From positions 11,477 through 57,089 of the forward strand of contig MNCI01029493.1 in assembly GCA_015680685.1 (NCBI GenBank): DNA of 45,613 nt, read 5' to 3'. The notes under the pieces are model-generated. The model saw only the letters and a list, made by a program, of their open reading frames with translations, was not told the DNA's origin and ran no database searches. The position numbers and the translations under genes are program-made. Position 1 is the stretch's first letter. Each line of letters starts with the position of its first letter. Shown piece by piece: positions 1 to 11,812 of the stretch. Origin of the DNA: Gnetum montanum. Taxonomy: Eukaryota; Streptophyta; Gnetopsida; Gnetales; Gnetaceae.

Positions 1-238
1 ACTCACAGTACTTGATAAAGTTGGCTGAATCTCTTAAAGTAAGTCATTTGTATTTCACACACACGCAATCGTTACATTGCACACAACCGCACGCCGCAAC
101 AGCACACACACATACTCACGTTAACTACTGAGTTATTTGGAGGTATCTGGGCCTTGGTGTAGCCAGAGACCAGCGGGCACCTAAATCCTGTTCGAGGACA
201 CTCGTTGGCGGTCACGTCCCAAACGGTCGCCAACAATG
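1..238 (-). mobile_element. CpG-rich LTR-retrotransposon leader with primer-site-like sequence
   Basis: This stretch is richer in CpG and CA repeats than anything to its right, so it looks younger or differently constrained. Read on the minus strand, positions 233-215 give TTGGCGACCGTTTGGGACG. That has the form of a primer-binding site directly after an LTR end (an LTR ending in CA at about 238), followed by a GC-rich leader running off the left edge. An inverted repeat is visible (GTTGGCG at 204-210, CGCCAAC at 228-234). No protein is recognisable. The priming tRNA was not identified, and the assignment as a leader rests on this local pattern only. Confidence 0.35.
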
Positions 239-240
239 CT

Positions 241-1800
241 CACTATGCAATATTAGGAGGAAATGATTTTTGACTATTCGTGATAAATATCGACAAGTCT
301 AAGAGCCTTAGGATGTGCAAATAGGATTCTGGGACACACATAGGGCTTTCTAGGATTCATTTAAGGTTTTTGAAGGCTATTTTGAAGTCCCCCCAAAGTT
401 CCCCCATTTCTTCCATGCTAGCCAACATGGAAGAGGTGGCTTCTAGTGTGGAGAAACTAGGGGACCCTACTTTTTACTAAGTTTTGCTAGTTTCTCCTAT
501 GCATGTGTGTCCATAGGGTTGTTGGTGTTGACTATTAATGTCTAGGGTAGAAATCTGGTCATTTTGAATGCTACGAGAGGGTTTTCAGGCTTTCCCCCTT
601 TCATCCATGTTGGGCTAGGATACTCATCATGGATGGGATCCTCCTTAATAAGGAGAACCTATTAGGGACAGGTTTTGATCATTTTAAGTAACTTCTAGAA
701 GTCTGGTGGCTTTCAAATGCTTTAGGTTGCTTTCATAAGTTAAAAAACATAAAAAATTTAACAATTTTGGATTTTCACCTTCCATCCATATTGAGACTAG
801 AAGGCTCAATGTGGAGGCGATCCTCCCCATCATGGAATAATCTTAGGAGGTGGATTTTTGCTGATTTTTGGCATCCTAGTAGCATTTAGTAACACTATTA
901 AAGTTCTAGTGTTAGGTACAAGAAAATTTGAGGTTCTTTTCTTATTTCTAGGCTCCCCCAATAACTTTTCTAACTTAATCCTCTTATTTTCCACACTAGG
1001 TAGCATGTAAGAGATCTCTCCTAGCATGGAAGAACCAAAAAATTTAGATCTAAGCCAATTCAACACCCAATCAATCATGCATATCAACCTCTAGGATTAC
1101 TAGTGTTAATAATCAATATTGGGTATCAAGTTCCAGTAGTTTGGAGGCTCCTAGATGCCTGATGCAATATTTCCCCTTCTTTCATGCTAATCATGATGGC
1201 CCCATCATGGGTAAGAAGGGGATTTTATTTTTGTACCATCACTGACTACTTTTTAGACCTTTGAAAGCTTTAGAGGGTTCTGGAAAGGCCTAGGGGTCAC
1301 CAAGCTTCAAGAAATTGCTACTAGAAATTTAATTGAGATCATTTTTTGGCTTCCCCCAACCTATCCACATTGGGGATAATATGCTTAGCATGGATGAAGC
1401 CTCCCCCAAAATGGAACTACCAAATCCCAGGGTCTTCACCAATTTTGACTCAATTTGATGAGGTTTTGAGGCTACTAAGTATGCTTGGAGGGGTTCTAAG
1501 TTATGTGGGCATACTTTAAGGGTCAAACTTGGGCTAGATGGGTGTTGGGAGGTAGGAATGGGTGTTACCCCACTTCTTGCATAGTGGGTAGTATTGCCTC
1601 AATGTGGAAACCCATGTCATCTAATTTTGTCCATTTCTAACCCCTTTAGGAAGCCCAGGGTTGACAAGGTAGGTTTTCCCTACTAAAAATGGTAATTTTA
1701 AATGGTTTTAGGAGGTGGAAGCCATGTATCCACATTGGGTATGATATCCCCATAATGGATGCATGGGAGTTAAGGCTCAGTTATTTTTCTAAGTGTTAAA
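241..1800. repeat. Degenerate tandem array of ~190-bp hairpin-bearing units
   Basis: No gene is visible. Short inverted repeats built on CCAT...ATGG recur at a spacing near 190 bp. CTTCCATG/CATGGAAG is at 410-433 and CATCCATG/CATGGATG at 602-635. CCATATTGAG/CTCAATGTGG is at 786-814 and CCATGTATCC/GGATGCATGG at 1722-1766. Weaker versions lie near 975, 1170, 1360 and 1565. The word TCCACATTGGG occurs here twice (about 1363 and 1730) and again in the family B LTR near 18700. The region may therefore be a very diverged LTR of a family B relative, with a minus-strand TATA-like sequence near 2021. The sequence between hairpins is too decayed for a consensus. Confidence 0.45.
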
Positions 1801-4079
1801 AGTGATCAAAACTCAACATTGAAAAATATTTTGGCTAAGAGTGAAGGCTTATGGTCAGGCCCACAATTGAAAAATTTTAAATTTTAAATTTTAATCTTAA
1901 CTCCCACAAATATCAGTGTAGAAGAGACTTTTCCTCTTTTTCACTTTAGTGATCTTGGATTTATACTACACTAAATGGGAAATTGGGGTTTAGACTCCAA
2001 TGTTATAAGTTTATGTTTGTTTTATACGGTCAAATTTCATAAGTTTCAACCACAATTGTCATTTTTCATAGACAACACATTGGTGGAGAGCTCTATAAGA
2101 TATGTTTACAACATAGAGCATAAATCTTTAGTGTGGAAGCCTCCAATCTTCCTTGTAGCCAACATTGAGCCTCTATTCTTCTCAAATCCCAGCAACTCCT
2201 AGCTTTGAGCATCCCATGGTACCAAAGCAACGTGAAGGGAAAAGTAGAAACCCAAGGATTCAAAAGGTAGATGAGTAGGAAAGGGATATTTTAGGACTAC
2301 CTAGTACTATCTCCATCCAGACCTAATCTGTTGCTACTTCAAGGTAGACCATTCTACTCATTTTTCTTTTCTTTCTAACTATTTGTTTCTATTTTTCTTA
2401 CCATGTGTGGGGTCATTTTCTTCATATCTATGCCAATAGATGGGGTAAAATGAAATTCTAACAAAATCCCACCTCTTATATTGGTTTTTTCTAAGTAAAT
2501 CTATAGTTTTTTTGTTGTTTTGGCCTTGGTAGATTTGATTTTTAAAATTAGGCTTACTATTTTCATGCTTTTTTCCCAAAATTTGGGGGTAGGGCCATTT
2601 TTCTTAGATCTAGGCTTCAATTCTCATCAAGATTAATTCTAATGAAATCCTACCCCTTCATTTTTGTGTTTTTTTAAATTTTTATTGATCATTTTAGCTA
2701 TTTTGGCTATTTATTTAAGGTTTGTTAAGTTGGGTTTTATGATTTTTAACTTTTTGTTCATTTTTTTATCCAAAAGGAAGTAATGTTGTTTATTTTCTTC
2801 TTAAAAAAATAGATACACATTTTTAAACTTTGATGTTATTGGTTTGGAGCCCTACATTTAAGCTTTCCAATGGCTAGTGTTTCATTCAATTTGGTTTTGA
2901 GATGATTAAGTTATGGATGTTTTCCTAAGGTCATGCAATTAGATTTTTCATGTTGTTTTAGAATTTCATGTAAATTCATGAATTTTTTTTAAGCAAAAGG
3001 AAACTTTTTTGGCTATTTTTTTGGCTATTTCTAGGTATTTCTTAGCTTCATCTTTTCAATGGAGGTGGAATCACTCCGATTGGACTTGAGATAAATTTTT
3101 CATTAGACCTATGTCAAAAAGGGGGTTTGTACCACTTTCATATTTTTGTCCAAATTGGTGACTTTTTCTAAATAAATGGAAAGGGTTTTGAATTTTTATT
3201 AAGAATAAGTGGGTAGAGCTCAATTTAATCTTTCAAACACTAATGAAATTACTTCTTTTTGAGCTCAAATGAATTTTTGGTAAATTTTTTACCAACCTTG
3301 CATGAAAGGGGGTTAATGGTAATGGCTACAATTTTTGCTAGGTTAGCCTATGTTTCATGTAAAAATGATTAGGTTTATATTTTTGTAATGGTCATGGCTA
3401 TGAAGATTTTTATTTTATGATTTTTTCCATGGTAGAATAACTAAAACCAAAGCTAGAATGATTTTTTAATGAATTTTTGGTTATGGCTATGTCAACAAGG
3501 CAAAATTCTAGTTGTAGCACTTTATCCCTTTGGAGATGGATGTGACTAACATGTGTAGAAATTTTTCGTGTCAACTCACATGCCTTTGGGGATTGCTAAA
3601 TATTTAAAACTTATGTTTTAAATTTTTTTTAAAGAAAATTAAAGGCTTTTACTATGTTCTAGCAAGCTTTTTACTATGGCTATATGCTTTTTTCTAAGTT
3701 TAGGCATGGTTTAGACTAAGGCTTAATTTTGGTTATAAAGTTTTGGCTATAATATTTTAGCTATGAAGTAAAAGGCTATGAAAAGGTTGTAATAATTATT
3801 TTTGTAGAATTTCTTAAGAAAACTTGAATAAATGCCTTAGAGCTTTTTACAAGGGCTAATTTCACCCTCAACTACAATGTTTTTCCAAACTTGTTAAGAA
3901 ATTCTAATTAGTCATGATATTTTTGCTTTTCTTCATGTAGGGTCTACTTAAAGCCCATACTCATCATTATTGAGTTGGTGGGCATTCTATGCTACATTGG
4001 CCATCCCAAGGCCAACACCCCACTCCCTGACATGCCTTTGGGAAAGGTATCACTGTGGTTCTAGCCTAGGATAGGGGAA
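1801..4079. other. AT-rich stretch without a recognisable gene
   Basis: T-rich sequence in which the hexamer GGCTAT recurs often, especially from about 2690 onward and continuing into the introns and 3' region of the neighbouring decayed gene. Short open frames exist, but none shows a domain or matches another copy in the window. By position it is probably the 5' flank of the opposing gene of element B1, possibly with remnants of its LTR. I see no promoter that can be supported. Confidence 0.4.
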
Positions 4080-6475
4080 CTCGTTACCTATATCCTACAA
4101 AAATTTAGTGTGATGCTATGGTCACACTTGTCTATGGATGTGGTTGGGGCCATAGTAGAGACCCTGTTGCCTTCGGCATCCAACTTGATTACTAGGTTTA
4201 TTACTAATAATCCACCTCCCAATATAGTAGGAGGAACAACAAACATGATTAGCCCATGTTACCTTACAAAGATTTGGACCATGCCAGAGTATAGTTAGTG
4301 TAACGTTGATAATACCCTAATAGTGGTGCATAGAGCCCACAAATTATTCCAAAACCTACCCGACGCCATGTATCATGTACAAGGATAAGCATGGATATTG
4401 TGGAATTTTCATGTTTGTTTGGCTTTATTGGTTAAACTACCTTTCCTAACTTCATTGGTTCTATAAACTTCTAATAGGCACAAATTCAATGGTTAAGGCT
4501 TGATCATTAATGATGAAACCTTGGGAGTGGCTCAAACTACTCTAAATGAATTCACCAAAGGCCTCCAAATTACAACTATCATATATGAATAGTTAAGAGG
4601 GAACTTTGGTGAGTACACCATGAGGTTCATCCTTTTTTACAAGAAGTGCAAGGATGAGGGGATGATATAGAACTAGTGGGTAGGCTCCAATAGCTCCCTA
4701 GATCAAACCCTAACTTCTAGAATCTCCACTCAAACCATACTAAAGAAGAGGGAAGGTAAACATAAAAGCTCTAACATTTAATGTTTTATGTCCGTGAAAG
4801 TTATAAGTGTTATATCATTTTACTAGTTATTCAACATGCCTATTTGATGCCAACTATTTCATTTTTTCTTTGTAGGACCTTCCACCTCTACTGATGTCAC
4901 CATACCACTTCTAGAATGTCATGAGGATAGCCTCATCCTAAAGTTTGGTGAGGTGATACCAACATAGGAGTGGCTGAGAGGACAAGCACCTAGGTACATT
5001 CAAGCAAACATCCAGTGTATAAGTTTACTTGATTTGTTTATCACACCTATCCCTTTCATCCTTGCTATGGAGATGCTTCACATCATCGACTCCTTTACTG
5101 AGAAGGCTGATCATTTTAGCACCACCATTCAAGGTGTAAAGGTTACATGAACATTGATGAGGATCTCTTCTACAACTTGTTTAGTGTCCCCACTAATGGG
5201 GCAAAGGTTGCCACTAGAATAGTGAAGGAATTGGGCCATCGTGAGGAAGTTTTGGAGTGGCTTGATGCTATCATGGGCCATTATGGAATTTCCATGGATA
5301 GCTCCACAAACCCTGATGTAAAGGAATCATATCCTTTATTTAGGCCTTCTGCATTTCCCAAACTACTATCACAAACGAGGTGATCAACATCACACAAGGA
5401 TGGACCTTTTAGAAGGTTCTAATAGATGGTACTAGGTTTAGCTAGGTGGCTACTTTGGCTATTGGAATTAATGATGAGATTCTTAAACTCTGCAAGGACA
5501 CCTCTACCATAATGCACATGCATTATGCATTTTTTGTAGGTTGCTTTAACAAGTTTGCAAAGTTTCTAGTGGTGTGAAGGAATGGATGATGGATTCCCCA
5601 AGATCCAAGTCAACTTTCTAGGCCTTGGATAAAGCACATTTATCCAACGTTGTAGGCTCAAGATCCACTAGAGGAAATCGATGATACACAATCCATCACT
5701 ACCAAGGATCTTGATGGTAGGTGGTGTGAGTCTCTTGATGGCACAAATGATGAGGAGCCTCTCACATTTCTAGCAAACATCCTAGAGGCTAAACAATGAT
5801 GTAAGAAGATCAAAGGGATAGCCAAGGAGGAACTCAAGAGACTCATGGAGGAAGCACTACCAACATCAAACCATCCCACCTTAAAGGAACATAAGCTATT
5901 GCAGTAGGCAATCACAAGTATGCTTTATCTATGTTTAGCTATTTTAAAGTTTATGGCTATGTTATGGTTTTATATGCTAATCAATTTTCTATGTGCTATG
6001 GTTGTAGACAAGCATTAGATCCTAGCAGCCCAAGTTGCCATAGAGGAAGAACAAAGGCATGCAAAAGAGGCACTTCTACAACAACCTAAGGCAAAAATAG
6101 ATGATCTAGATGCTTTGTTACAAGTAAGACCTCTATGGATGCTATTACCTAGGATCCACCTACTTGGACTATGATAGATAAGATAGGCATCCTTTCCAAC
6201 ATTGATCTTGGGTATGATGACTAGGTCAACATGACGAAGGACCAAATCCTTCATTGTTTGAAGGAAGGACTTTCACATCTATCCCTAGAAGCTATGGAGC
6301 CAAAATCTCCATAGGTTAGATACATTTTATGTTTTATTTTTTTTTTAAATTATGCTTTTGAATATTCATCACTAACTATCTATGTTTTATTGTATTTTAT
6401 GCCTTAGGAGACATTGGAGGTCCCAATGATCAAGGTGAGAATGATCCACCACTTCCTTCTCCGGATGTCCCTTAG
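4080..6475 (+). pseudogene. Decayed multi-exon opposing gene of retroelement B1, unknown family
   Basis: The product is unknown. Four exons can be modelled: about 4080-4755, 4876-5917, 6008-6314 and 6408-6475. The introns are 4756-4875 (GT...TTTGTAG), 5918-6007 (GT...GTTGTAG) and 6315-6407 (GT...GCCTTAG). Splicing the first two keeps the reading frame, which supports the model. The third leaves a one-base frame mismatch. The frame carries several in-frame stops and at least two frameshifts (near 5145 and 5380). Exon 3 encodes a Glu/Lys/Gln-rich likely coiled coil (IEEEQRHAKEALLQQ). The last exon encodes an acidic, Pro-rich tail (GGPNDQGENDPPLPSPDVP) that recurs in the other two B copies. The gene converges with the gag on the opposite strand at 7051-8028. 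By position it resembles the extra antisense ORFs known in Tat-lineage Ty3/Gypsy elements. A captured host gene is the alternative. Confidence 0.55.
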
Positions 6476-6593
6476 CATCCCCCATTTGCTCATTTTCAGC
6501 TTGATGGCTATATTACTTAATTTTCATGTTGATGGCTATTGTTAACCAAGACTATTTTATAGATGGTTGTTATTAATTTTTTTGACATTTTTT

Positions 6594-6606
6594 CCACATA
6601 ATGTGG
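6594..6606 (+). other. Conserved 3' hairpin of family B (copy B1)
   Basis: CCACATAATGTGG is a short perfect inverted repeat 119 nt after the stop codon of the opposing gene. It is followed by CCATGGCTATG. The same structure lies 117 nt after the stop in B2 and 116 nt after the stop in B3, so the position is conserved. Confidence 0.6.
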
Positions 6607-6804
6607 CCATGGCTATGTATGTTATGAACACTTTAAATTAATATTTTAAACTTTGGTTTCATATTTGGCTATATATGTTGTTGTAGTTAATGTTGTAAAT
6701 GTTATAGATGTTGTGAATGACTATGTTAAAATTTTTGGCTATAAAATTAAGTAGCTAATTGATGTGATAATAGGTTAAATGAAAAATATAATTAAATAGA
6801 CATT

Positions 6805-7022
6805 TGTCAATTTTAGGCCATGGTAGGCATAGGTTGTGTTAATTTTGCCAATTTAAGACCATGGTGGGCCATGTTGTGTTATGATTACTTTCCTAGGTTT
6901 AGGCCATAGTGGGCTCTATTATGTGATTATCTATGCTATTTTAAGGCCATGGAAGGCCATGTTGCCAATTTAGAGTCTTAGCATACTATGATGCTAGTTT
7001 AAGGCCATAGTGGACCATGCTA
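6805..7022. repeat. 31-bp minisatellite, copy B1
   Basis: Degenerate tandem units built around TTTTAGGCCATGGTGGGCCAT, which is the reverse complement of the array at 26581-26927. It starts about 330 bp after the stop codon of the opposing gene and ends just before the 3' end of the gag frame, so it fills the gap between two convergent genes. Roughly five to six units are discernible, with some decayed spacers. Confidence 0.6.
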
Positions 7023-7050
7023 AAAAAGAAACTTTTATTTTTCTACGCTT

Positions 7051-8028
7051 TTATGTCTTAAATTTTTTAAGAATTTTTTTTATATTTATAATAGGGATGT
7101 CCTTACTAATAGGAATGGAAGTCAACATCTTGAATAATTCCTCACAATGTGTGACAAAAGTCATGATTAGGTCATATAAGCTTAGAGTTGTATTCTTTTG
7201 CTTGAGAGATTGTCTAAGTTGATCCATTGCACTAATGAAGTTTTTATCATTGGTAATGGTCTTATCACCCTTTTTGTTCTTCACTTCTTCAATGCACCCC
7301 AAAATGTGAACTTCAGCTTTAGGTTGTGGTTGTTGGGGCTTTTCATAGCTCCTCTAGTTATGAGCTTTAGGTTCCTCCTATGGCTTATTGGTTGGAGAGG
7401 ATTGGGAAAAAGAGTTCATGGGCACAGCTAAGATGGGAGTGAGCTTCAATGGATCCACTTATTTTCATGCCTCTATCTACTTTTCACCCTTATTATTGGG
7501 CTCTCATTTATGCTTCTTCCTTCACTTAGTTGAGGTTTTCTAGTTTTCAATTTTTGGTTATGAGGAAGAGGCAGTAGCATTAGCCATCACAAGAGGTCGT
7601 TGTGCAGTTGCTTTGGCTATGGCTAGTTGGGTTGTGTTAGGCTATGGCACCTTGATGATAAAATAATTTCTTAGAAGAATTTTTTATGGTAATCTTATGA
7701 AAAAGGGGAATCTTGACCTAGTGGAAGCTAAAGAAGCCCTTTCATTGCAAGGAAATAATGGGATCACAAATGGTTCTCTTGAGGGTCTCTGATCATGACC
7801 AATGTTGAATGCTAAAATAACATAAGGATTTTCAGTAGCATTCAATGGATCTTTATAAACCTACATTGACTAATTTTATGGTTGGACTAGGTTGGAAGCA
7901 TCTAATACTAGCTTCCCCTATCTATTATCCTTTGTAGATTATGTTTTAGCATGAGACAAAAGTCGATGTCATGACCAGGCAGTTGGTGATAATGGCAGAA
8001 GTGGTCTAGTTTGAAGTACCTAGGTAAC
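7051..8028 (-). pseudogene. gag: Truncated gag of retroelement B1
   Basis: Minus-strand remnant of a Gag-type polyprotein. It shares the segment LSLYDLIMT...HCEELFKMLTSIPISKDI with B2 (around 20925-21000) and B3 (around 26030-26115), and this is the best-conserved stretch of the family. Compared with B2, the protease is missing: homology jumps from the post-array spacer (about 7080) straight into this segment, an apparent deletion of about 1 kb. The N-terminal half is also missing. The frame breaks at about 8028, where the LTR of element A1 begins, at a point equivalent to about 21850 in B2. Several in-frame stops are present. Direction and homology are well supported; the molecular role is inferred from B2. 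Confidence 0.55.
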
Positions 8029-8450
8029 AAATCTCAAGTGCTGCAAGGATGAATCAAAGAGCTCATCTTTATTTCTGTACACAAGGTGTGCTCAAGTACA
8101 CAATGCTCAAATAAAGATCCATCAACACTTAGACCTCTTGCTCCAGGCACTTGTAAAATACTCTAACTTTCAAACAGACTACAAGAGTTTTGCTACTTGA
8201 CTACTAAAAGACTTCTTTCCCAATTGTGCGCCTGGGCACTGTATTTATAGACTTGGGAGCAACTACTCTAATAATTATAGTAACCACTCTAATAATTAGA
8301 ATAACTACTAAAGTAACTACTAGAATAACCACTCTAATAATTAGAATAACTATTAGAGTAACCGCTAGAGTAACCACTCAAGTAATTAGAGTAACTCTAG
8401 AGTAACTACTCTAATAATTAGAATAACTGCTAGAGTAACCACTCTCATCA
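8029..8450 (-). repeat. 3' LTR of A1, truncated after the poly(A) region
   Basis: Matches 16855-17220 of the right LTR. It has a minus-strand TATA box (CTATAAATAC at 8250-8241) and AATAAAG polyadenylation-type signals near 8075 and 8110. The U3 part (8261-8450) is built from short units of ACTCTAATAATTAGAGTAAC type. It is about 57 bp longer than in the other LTR through extra units. The distal ~410 bp present in the right LTR is absent, and B1 gag begins directly at 8028. Confidence 0.88.
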
Positions 8451-8460
8451 TATCCCCATG
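8451..8460 (-). promoter_or_regulatory. Polypurine tract of A1
   Basis: On the minus strand CATGGGGATA lies immediately before the LTR start TGATGAG. This is the expected place for the primer of plus-strand DNA synthesis. It is short and not purely purine. Confidence 0.5.
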
Positions 8461-10310
8461 ACTAAATGAAAACTTGTCCTTGAGTTTCTTACAAAATATT
8501 GGGAAGGTATGGGATTATTGACTAATTGACAACTAACAGTGGAATGGGATTATAGACTTAACGTGCCCAGTGAATGGATCAATAAGCATATTACAACATT
8601 AGTGTTCATGATCATTGTCGTGAACACTTGTACATAAATGACATCCAAGCCTTTATTTAATGGTTTGAAGAGAAAGAGAGAGAAAAAAGATGAAGCATGT
8701 TGTCGCCAATGCCAAGATTGAAACTTTCATTGTTTATCCATAGCCATACCACCAAACTTGCTCCTTTCGTAAATGCTCCAATTTCAGTCCATCCTGAGTG
8801 CTTCCTCTAAGCCTAATCCATTGTTTGTATGATTGCCATCTACACACACAACACATTCACAAATGAACAAGGACAGAGAAACCACAACGTAGTTGATACC
8901 TTGCCTTGATATGAGGCACATTGGCTGAGTTGTGATTATGGCATAAATTGGTTCAGAGATTTATCACTAGTGACTAACCAAGGTGTAAGGGTTAGGCGAA
9001 TAGTAAAATGGAAAAAATTGAAAAGTTTGTGGTAGGAGCCCCATGACTAAGAGCAAACCTCTAGTAGCTATAAGATGGAAAAATATGAGGAATAAAAAAT
9101 ATGGGAAAAATAACAATGGCAACACTAATAAAATGGATGTCATGGATGGAGATGAAACAAGAAATGATTGATTGTAGGAAATGTTTAAGGAAAATAAGTT
9201 AACCAAAAAAGGAATGCCAGTAGGTCCTCCCCAAAATAGGCTCATACCTTTTATACCTTGACAAACCCACAAACCAAAGAGTTTGTAGGCTCTAGGAATG
9301 TCATTTGGAAGCAAGAGTTAAAAACTCACCTACAAGAATTCACCAAAGAAAAACAATGCATCAACCCAAAAACAAACTAATGATAGAACTGAAAATGAGG
9401 TCAAAAAATGGGGAGAAATATGGAGAGGAGAGAATGGAATGGAATCCCAAGAATAAGGTTGTGTAAAGTCCCTTGTGTATTTTATGGTTAATGTGACTAA
9501 GTAAAAATCATCCCAAATCCAGACTCAAACAAACCACATCTAGTGACCTTTCATCAACACACTTGACCAATCCATCCACTTGAAGCAACAAGAATGCTTC
9601 CACAAAGAGTCACCACCATTCCAATGAGAGCAAGATGGAGAAGCAGGAAGTAAGAAAGGGCCTTAGTTAGAGGGAACCTTCAGGCATGGGTCACATGTCT
9701 TTCCAGTTCCATAACCAGTGCTTATAGCCCATATTTCTTTATTATGTCTAAGGGATGTGCTTTGAATTCTCACATCCTTTTTTTTTTTGTGTGTGAGAAC
9801 CACACCATGCAAAGAATTATTTTTATTCAATTAGCTTCCCAATTTTTGAACAATGTCAAAATGGCATAAAACACAAGAAAAATCATCTAAGCACCTAAGA
9901 GAATGGTTAGCACAAATGCATCGAATCCCCTTAAAGTCACACCATTTTCATCCTTTGAGTCTTTCCTTGGTTTGAAAAGTACCTAGCCACCAATTCATTA
10001 AAAGATTACTTAGAAAAAGAGGGACTATACAGTTCCAAGTCAAAGGAGACCATAGACTTGTATAGATGAGTGGACAATGTGGACTCATTGCCTATTTTAC
10101 CAAAAGAACCATACCTTAATATTAGCATCATAATTAAAAGTAAAAATAAAACATTAGCAATCAATATGATATAATTCAATCCACCATCATGAGCACTTAT
10201 TAGATGACAAATAAAAGTAAATCAAGAAATCAAACAAATAGTAAAAATATGAACGATGGTGTAAAACAAAAATGTGTGAAACAAAAACATTTAAAAAAAT
10301 TCAAAAAGGA
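8461..10310 (-). other. A1 3' region between integrase and LTR
   Basis: About 1.85 kb of mostly non-coding sequence between the integrase end and the 3' LTR. It includes a GA-rich stretch (about 8665-8690). The only open frame of note is the hydrophobic one at 8967-9314. The rest shows no domain that I can recognise. Confidence 0.5.
8967..9314 (-). CDS. Hypothetical hydrophobic 115-residue ORF downstream of pol in A1
   Basis: This frame starts with Met and stays open for 115 codons, which is unusual in this decayed element. Residues ~50-90 are strongly hydrophobic (for example VLPLLFFPYFLFLIFF) and could form one or two membrane segments. It lies between integrase and the 3' LTR, where some plant Ty3/Gypsy lineages carry an additional ORF. 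I see no cleavage site, Cys pattern or other feature that would identify it. It may be a chance frame in T-rich DNA, and no second copy is available in the window for comparison. Confidence 0.25.
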   Translation of the reverse strand: MLPNDIPRAYKLFGLWVCQGIKGMSLFWGGPTGIPFLVNLFSLNISYNQSFLVSSPSMTSILLVLPLLFFPYFLFLIFFHLIATRGLLLVMGLLPQTFQFFPFYYSPNPYTLVSH

Positions 10311-10379
10311 CTAAGGGCCTAGAATGGTTAGCATAGGTAGCCATCTCCCCTAAGACTGAGTTGGAAGGAGGAGATTTGA

Positions 10380-11520
10380 AATAGTGAGCAAGATTGTCCA
10401 CTAATAGAGGTAGCATGTGTACTGGTTGTCCTAAGTTCATAGAAAGGTTTGGTTCATTGCACATTAACCAAAAATTTCTTTTCTAAGCTCTCAGGTTTGT
10501 ATATTGTCATGGCCCCTAAAGGAAAATTTGCATAAATAATATAAGGTCCTTCCCATAGTGTTTGAAATTTAGTACATTGTGACAAATGTGTGGGATTCTA
10601 GTAGAGAACCTTTTCTCCTGGTTAATATTTAACCTTCCTAGTCCTTAGGTCATGATGTTGCTTATTGAATGCCTTGTGCAATTCATTAGATGAAAAGGCA
10701 GCTAGTAAATTTTCATCTAGTAAATTAATGGTTACTAACCATTGTTTCTATGTTAGGTCAAGATCAAGGTTGAGGTCACATGCTATGGATAGTGTACAAA
10801 GCTCAGTTTGAATGGGAAGCATTGGTAATTTACTATACACTAACTCATATGGAGAGTAGCCTATAGGGAGTTTCCATGTGGAGTGGTATGCCCAAAGAGC
10901 ATCATTCAATTTAGTGCTCTATTATTGCCTAAACTTGCTAATAGTTCTTGTCAATATTTTCGTAATCTCCCTATTGGTGACTTCGGGTTGACCATTCACT
11001 TGGGGGTGGTATGGTGTTATCAGTTTGTGTCCAACCCCTAAGCATTGGATTAATTTTACAAAATTTGCACCTGTGAAGTGTGTACCATTGTCTGAAATAA
11101 GTGCATGCAGCACACCAAACCTATTTATGATTTGTTGTTGAACAAATCGTGTAGCCGTAGATGATGTACAATCCTTAATAGCATCTGCTGCTACCCATTT
11201 TGTTAGGTAATCAATAGCAAAAATAATATAAGCTTTTCCATTAGACATTGGTGTGATTGGTGCTATAAAATCAATTCCCCAAATGTCGAAGGGTTCTAAC
11301 GATTGAATCCATTTTTGTGGACCCTCCATTCTAGTAGTCATTCCTCCATTACATTGACAATGATCACAAGATTGGAGGAAATGATGGACATCCTGAAATA
11401 ATGTAGGTCAATAATATCCTACAAGCAAGATCTTGATGGTTGTTCATCTCCTAGCATAATGACCACCACAAGGATCCTCATGAGCATCTTGGAGAACTTG
11501 TAGTTGATCTATATTGGGAA
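10380..11520 (-). pseudogene. pol: Integrase domain of A1 pol
   Basis: Integrase joins the cDNA copy to host DNA. The N-terminal zinc-binding remnant is visible as a GGH motif near 11475 and CDHC near 11360. The catalytic core (frame 10922-11341) is open for 139 codons and keeps all three acidic residues in context: FDIWGIDF, then ISDNGTHF, then an NGQPEVTNRE stretch, as in the DDE core of retroviral-type integrases. Downstream, reading with stops, come the typical ALWAYHSTWK and SPYELVY stretches and a GPY-type motif (LWEGPYII) near 10540. Stops on both sides of the core make the polyprotein non-functional. It lies 3' of RT, which fixes the Ty3/Gypsy order. Confidence 0.88.
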
Positions 11521-11812
11521 CACACCATCAAACCAATCCATCAAGACACACTTTGTAAATTTTCCCATTAATCTCCATAAAGTACTTGGCTTAATGAAGA
11601 AACTATTGTTTCTTCTTAAGGTTTAACTCTTGTGGTGTTTTTTGGGTGAGGAGATAGGTAAGAATGCTACTATACTAGTTTGTTTCCATGGCTAATTAAT
11701 TATTCACTACACCAGCAAAGAGTAATTCATCATGGAAATGATCAAAAATTGGATACTCATCCTCTTTTTTTTCCCATCACAACCAAGATAAATGATCAGC
11801 AACTACATTCTN

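Noticed and set aside
204-234. Inverted repeat GTTGGCG/CGCCAAC as a terminator
   Set aside because: Eukaryotic context; it overlaps a primer-site-like sequence and is better explained as part of a retroelement leader.
830-1526. Two minus-strand frames of 65 and 85 codons
   Set aside because: They lie in the hairpin array, have no domain, and are of a length expected by chance.
5510-5540. ATGCACATGCATTATGCAT as a regulatory RY-type element
   Set aside because: It lies within an exon of the decayed opposing gene, and the motif is short and self-complementary by chance.
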